Positions 62,181-64,000 of a stretch of 64,000 nucleotides of DNA are shown here, piece by piece. Source of the stretch: Paucimonas lemoignei (GTDB lineage Bacteria > Pseudomonadota > Gammaproteobacteria > Burkholderiales > Burkholderiaceae_D); contig NZ_SLZQ01000002.1 in the NCBI RefSeq assembly GCF_004342585.1, positions 186,001 to 250,000 on the forward strand, given 5' to 3'. A program made the translations under genes and the position numbers. How positions within the stretch are numbered: the first letter of the stretch is position 1; each line of letters starts with the position of its first letter. The notes under the pieces are model-generated. The model saw nothing but the letters and a program-made list of their open reading frames with translations. It did no database searches and was not told the DNA's origin.

Positions 62181-63101
62181 TTAGTCGTTGGAGCTGGAAG
62201 CTTGGAAGTCTTTCATCCAGGGCGGAGACACCAGAGCTTCCAGGTCGACGTTGATGCGGAATTCCTTCTGCAGGGCGATCAATGCCTGCATGACGGAAGT
62301 CAGCGCCTGAGCCTGCAGCACTTCCATTTCTTCAGGCACATCACCGTGGCCGGAGGTTGCTGCCTGCTCCTGGATGTCGACCAGGGCGCGGCGCAGTTCG
62401 CTTTGCGCGAGGTTGGCGATGGTTTCGCTGGAGTCGAGCAGCGCGCGCCGGGCCGGCGCCCATTCCCACTCGTCAGCCGGCGTGGCTGTTTTCTTGCGCT
62501 CCAGCTCGGTGGTGAGCTGGTCGATTTTCTTGTTCTTGGAGGCCAGCACCTTGTCGGTGGCCTCAGCCGTTTCCCTGGATTCGCGCAGCGCTGCCTTCAA
62601 TTCACGCACCGACATGCGGTCGATCTCGTCCAGGTTGAGGTTGGCTACCGTGCCGCCCTCAGCCAATTCATTGAGGCTATCGTCATCGAGCGTCATCAGC
62701 TCGAACAGCTTGCTCTTGCCCAAAAGCGCAAACGTTTGCGCTTTTGAGGTCAGCGCCGGGTTGGTCAAATACTTCACCGCCGCCTGCATCATCAGTTGCG
62801 CGGTGCGGGCCGGAATGCCGAGACGCTCCTCGACGATCTGGATGAATTCGCCGTGCCCCTCGTTTTCCTTCAGGAGGACAAGCCGCTTGCCGGCTTCCAG
62901 CATGGCTTCAGCTGACTGCCCCATGTAGAAACGCGCCTCCTGAACGACGCGCTCCTGGTTATAGGGCAGGTCGTATCCCATCAGTTCAGCGACTTTCGCG
63001 GCATTGGCGGAGACTTCGACCAGCGCTGTCGCTCCCTGCTGCAGCGCTTCGTTGTCGACTTCGGTCTGCTCGACTGTGGTTTCGTTCTTTTTACGTGCCA
63101 T
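62181..63101 (-). CDS. DUF3102-like early phage protein
   Basis: 306 residues. ARFYMGQSAEAMLEAGKRLV with LLKENEGHGEFIQIVEERLG matches the DUF3102-like domain. A long coiled coil (about 165-205) and a helical C-terminus follow. It is found beside transposases in BcepMu-like prophages. GGAGAAATCA upstream of ATG. Function unknown; possibly DNA partition or replication linked. Confidence 0.72.
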   Translation of the reverse strand: MARKKNETTVEQTEVDNEALQQGATALVEVSANAAKVAELMGYDLPYNQERVVQEARFYMGQSAEAMLEAGKRLVLLKENEGHGEFIQIVEERLGIPARTAQLMMQAAVKYLTNPALTSKAQTFALLGKSKLFELMTLDDDSLNELAEGGTVANLNLDEIDRMSVRELKAALRESRETAEATDKVLASKNKKIDQLTTELERKKTATPADEWEWAPARRALLDSSETIANLAQSELRRALVDIQEQAATSGHGDVPEEMEVLQAQALTSVMQALIALQKEFRINVDLEALVSPPWMKDFQASSSND

Positions 63102-63113
63102 TGATTTCTCCTG

Positions 63114-63422
63114 TTAGTTGTTGCGGGTGTAGCGGTTGCGGATTTCCGAGATCTTGCGTTCGGCGCGATCGATGGAAGCCATCACCTTGACGCCCAGGGC
63201 GCCGGCCTTGGCGCCAAGCAGCCAACGGCCGGTTTCCTCTTGCTGGAATGCCCAGCCAGCCGTTTTCAGGTTTTCCATGTCGCGGGTGATGTAAGAGGCA
63301 GGAACGCCGATTTCCTTGGCGATCTGCGTGGTAGTCAGGCCGGTGACCACATCCTCCCCGAGCAGCATCACGACCTTGAGCAGGCGCTGCTGCGCATCGT
63401 TGGTGTACTTGGCTTCACTCAT
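63114..63422 (-). CDS. IclR-type helix-turn-helix regulator
   Basis: 102 residues. An IclR-like winged helix spans about 10-75 (QRLLKVVMLLGEDVVTGLTT, QIAKEIGVPASYITRDMENL). A helical C-terminus may dimerise. The ATG at 63420-63422 overlaps the upstream stop (ATGA). Part of the early regulatory group. Confidence 0.78.
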   Translation of the reverse strand: MSEAKYTNDAQQRLLKVVMLLGEDVVTGLTTTQIAKEIGVPASYITRDMENLKTAGWAFQQEETGRWLLGAKAGALGVKVMASIDRAERKISEIRNRYTRNN

Positions 63423-63643
63423 GCGGCCTCCGGCAGCGCGCTTGGGCAAAGGACAGTCTTGCAGGAGACCACCACGAATTCGGCGCCAGCCCAGCGGCGG
63501 TGCGCTTGATCGTGAAGGTTCGCGGCGATGACTTCAGCTTCCAAATCGGTTTCGCACACGATGTTGCGGTAGCACGGTGCATCTTCATTGAGCGCCGCAT
63601 CTTCAGGCGCCGGGTAAATGACCTGAACGTCACAGAGTTTCAT
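63419..63643 (-). CDS. Small early protein of unknown function
   Basis: 74 residues: MKLCDVQVIYPAPEDAALNE then beta-rich sequence with two Cys. AGGAG lies ten bases before the ATG at 63641-63643. The frame extends to 63742 inside the next gene, but that part has no protein character. Unrecognised. Confidence 0.65.
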   Translation of the reverse strand: MKLCDVQVIYPAPEDAALNEDAPCYRNIVCETDLEAEVIAANLHDQAHRRWAGAEFVVVSCKTVLCPSALPEAA

Positions 63644-63656
63644 GTGTTGATGTCTC

Positions 63657-63890
63657 CTAGATGGCATTGCGGATGGAATTGGTGATGACGCCTTCCTTGA
63701 GGCCGAGGCGGACGGCGATCTTGTGGCACTGGCCTCGCACACAAGGGCGGGCCGGCTGGGAATTCAAGACCTCGTAGACGAGCTTCGGGTCGAAATGATT
63801 GGCGATTGCCCAGGCACGGATGGAGACACCTTTCCTGGCGAACTCTTTTTTCACTTGTTCGCGCGTCTTGACGGGTGATATGCTTGCCAT
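63657..63890 (-). CDS. BcepMu gp16-family DNA-binding regulator (Ner-like)
   Basis: 77 residues. KKEFARKGVSIRAWAIANHF, PKLVYEVLNSQPARP and KIAVRLGLKEG fit the BcepMu gp16 family, a small lambda-repressor-like helix-turn-helix protein. First gene of the leftward early operon, analogous to Ner, which represses early transcription. The ATG at 63888-63890 is preferred; the open frame goes on to 63971 through the promoter. Confidence 0.83.
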   Translation of the reverse strand: MASISPVKTREQVKKEFARKGVSIRAWAIANHFDPKLVYEVLNSQPARPCVRGQCHKIAVRLGLKEGVITNSIRNAI

Positions 63891-63913
63891 TCTGTGTATT
63901 AAGTTGTTTATTT

Positions 63914-63941
63914 GTGGATATATGCGGACATCATAATCCAC
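63914..63941. promoter_or_regulatory. Candidate operator in the early regulatory region
   Basis: Inverted hexamers GTGGAT (63914-63919) and ATCCAC (63936-63941) with a 16-bp spacer. The right arm lies inside the early promoter spacer, so binding by repressor or the Ner-like protein could block it. Confidence 0.5.
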
Positions 63942-63958
63942 TAAATGTGAAGTTGCAA
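63930..63958 (-). promoter_or_regulatory. Early promoter for the leftward operon
   Basis: On the minus strand, TTGCAA (63953-63958), a 17-bp spacer and TATGAT (63930-63935) form a good sigma-70 promoter. Transcription would start near 63923, about 33 bp before the regulator ATG. Confidence 0.7.
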
Positions 63959-63969
63959 GCAGGCACTCC

Positions 63970-64000
63970 ATGAAAAATGAAAATAAATTTGAAGAAGTGA
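63970..64000 (+). CDS. Start of a divergent gene, probably the prophage repressor (partial)
   Basis: ATG at 63970 and ten codons (MKNENKFEEV) reach the right edge without a stop. It diverges from the early operon, where Mu and BcepMu place the repressor gene. The product cannot be identified from ten residues. Confidence 0.5.
   Translation, partial: MKNENKFEEV

Larger units (their letters stand above)
36164..64000 (-). mobile_element. Mu-like transposable prophage (right end to regulatory region)
   Basis: The content is Mu-type: transposase A and ATPase B, Gam-like, GemA, Mor, Mu I/Z-type protease, Mu gp36 to gp48 homologues, contractile tail and Com. Nearly all genes read on the minus strand toward the terminus at 36164. 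Early genes resemble the BcepMu group (gp16 family regulator, rve-type transposase). The element continues past the right edge. About 27.8 kb is visible, against about 37 kb for typical relatives. Lysis, terminase and portal genes are not in the visible part. Confidence 0.93.

Noticed and set aside
1-64000. tRNA, rRNA genes, CRISPR arrays and insertion sequences
   Set aside because: No cloverleaf, ribosomal RNA core sequence, regularly spaced direct repeats or separate IS transposase was noticed in the window by eye.

Overview
The window looks like the chromosome of a betaproteobacterium, probably Burkholderiales and most likely Oxalobacteraceae. This is inferred from base composition (moderately GC-rich) and gene content, not from a marker gene. 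Bases 1 to about 36160 are ordinary chromosome. Bases 36164 to 64000 are most of a Mu-like transposable prophage whose other end lies past the right edge.

Chromosome, left to right: the tail of a nitronate monooxygenase; a DODA-type dioxygenase divergent from a LysR regulator; an M15 peptidase behind a small unknown gene; an Hsp20 chaperone with a good sigma-32 promoter; a DTW-domain tRNA-modification enzyme; a MASE1-PAS-GGDEF-EAL cyclic-di-GMP enzyme; rdgC; a PbpG-like endopeptidase; and a NarL-type two-component pair. Next comes a seven-gene Wsp-like chemosensory operon (CheW, CheR, CheW, MCP, CheA-REC, CheB, output regulator). Its output protein has a degenerate GGDEF and an intact EAL domain, so it is predicted to degrade cyclic-di-GMP. 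Then come tamA-tamB and a phosphate cluster: ppx, ppk-sixA and pstS.

Prophage: its right terminus starts at 36164, about 60 bp after the pstS stop, and shows Mu-like end repeats beside a TTCGG that fits the Mu target consensus. The insertion probably separates pstS from the rest of the pst operon. Nearly all prophage genes read on the minus strand, from right to left. First are a divergent regulatory region, a BcepMu gp16-like regulator, transposase A and ATPase B. These are followed by small early genes, Gam-like, GemA, Mor and a NinX-like gene. The late genes are protease/scaffold, capsid, Mu gp36 to gp38, sheath, tube, a frameshifted tail chaperone, tape measure, N, P, gp45 to gp48, fibre and fibre assembly. 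The accessory right end carries a membrane protein, an Acb2-like anti-CBASS protein, Com overlapping a Dam-type methylase, and an unknown protein.

Most notable are the Acb2 homologue, the com/methylase pair standing in for com/mom, a slippery-sequence -1 frameshift, a nested scaffold start, a dispersed 20-bp palindromic repeat at intergenic sites in the late region, and the absence of lysis, terminase and portal genes where Mu would have them.
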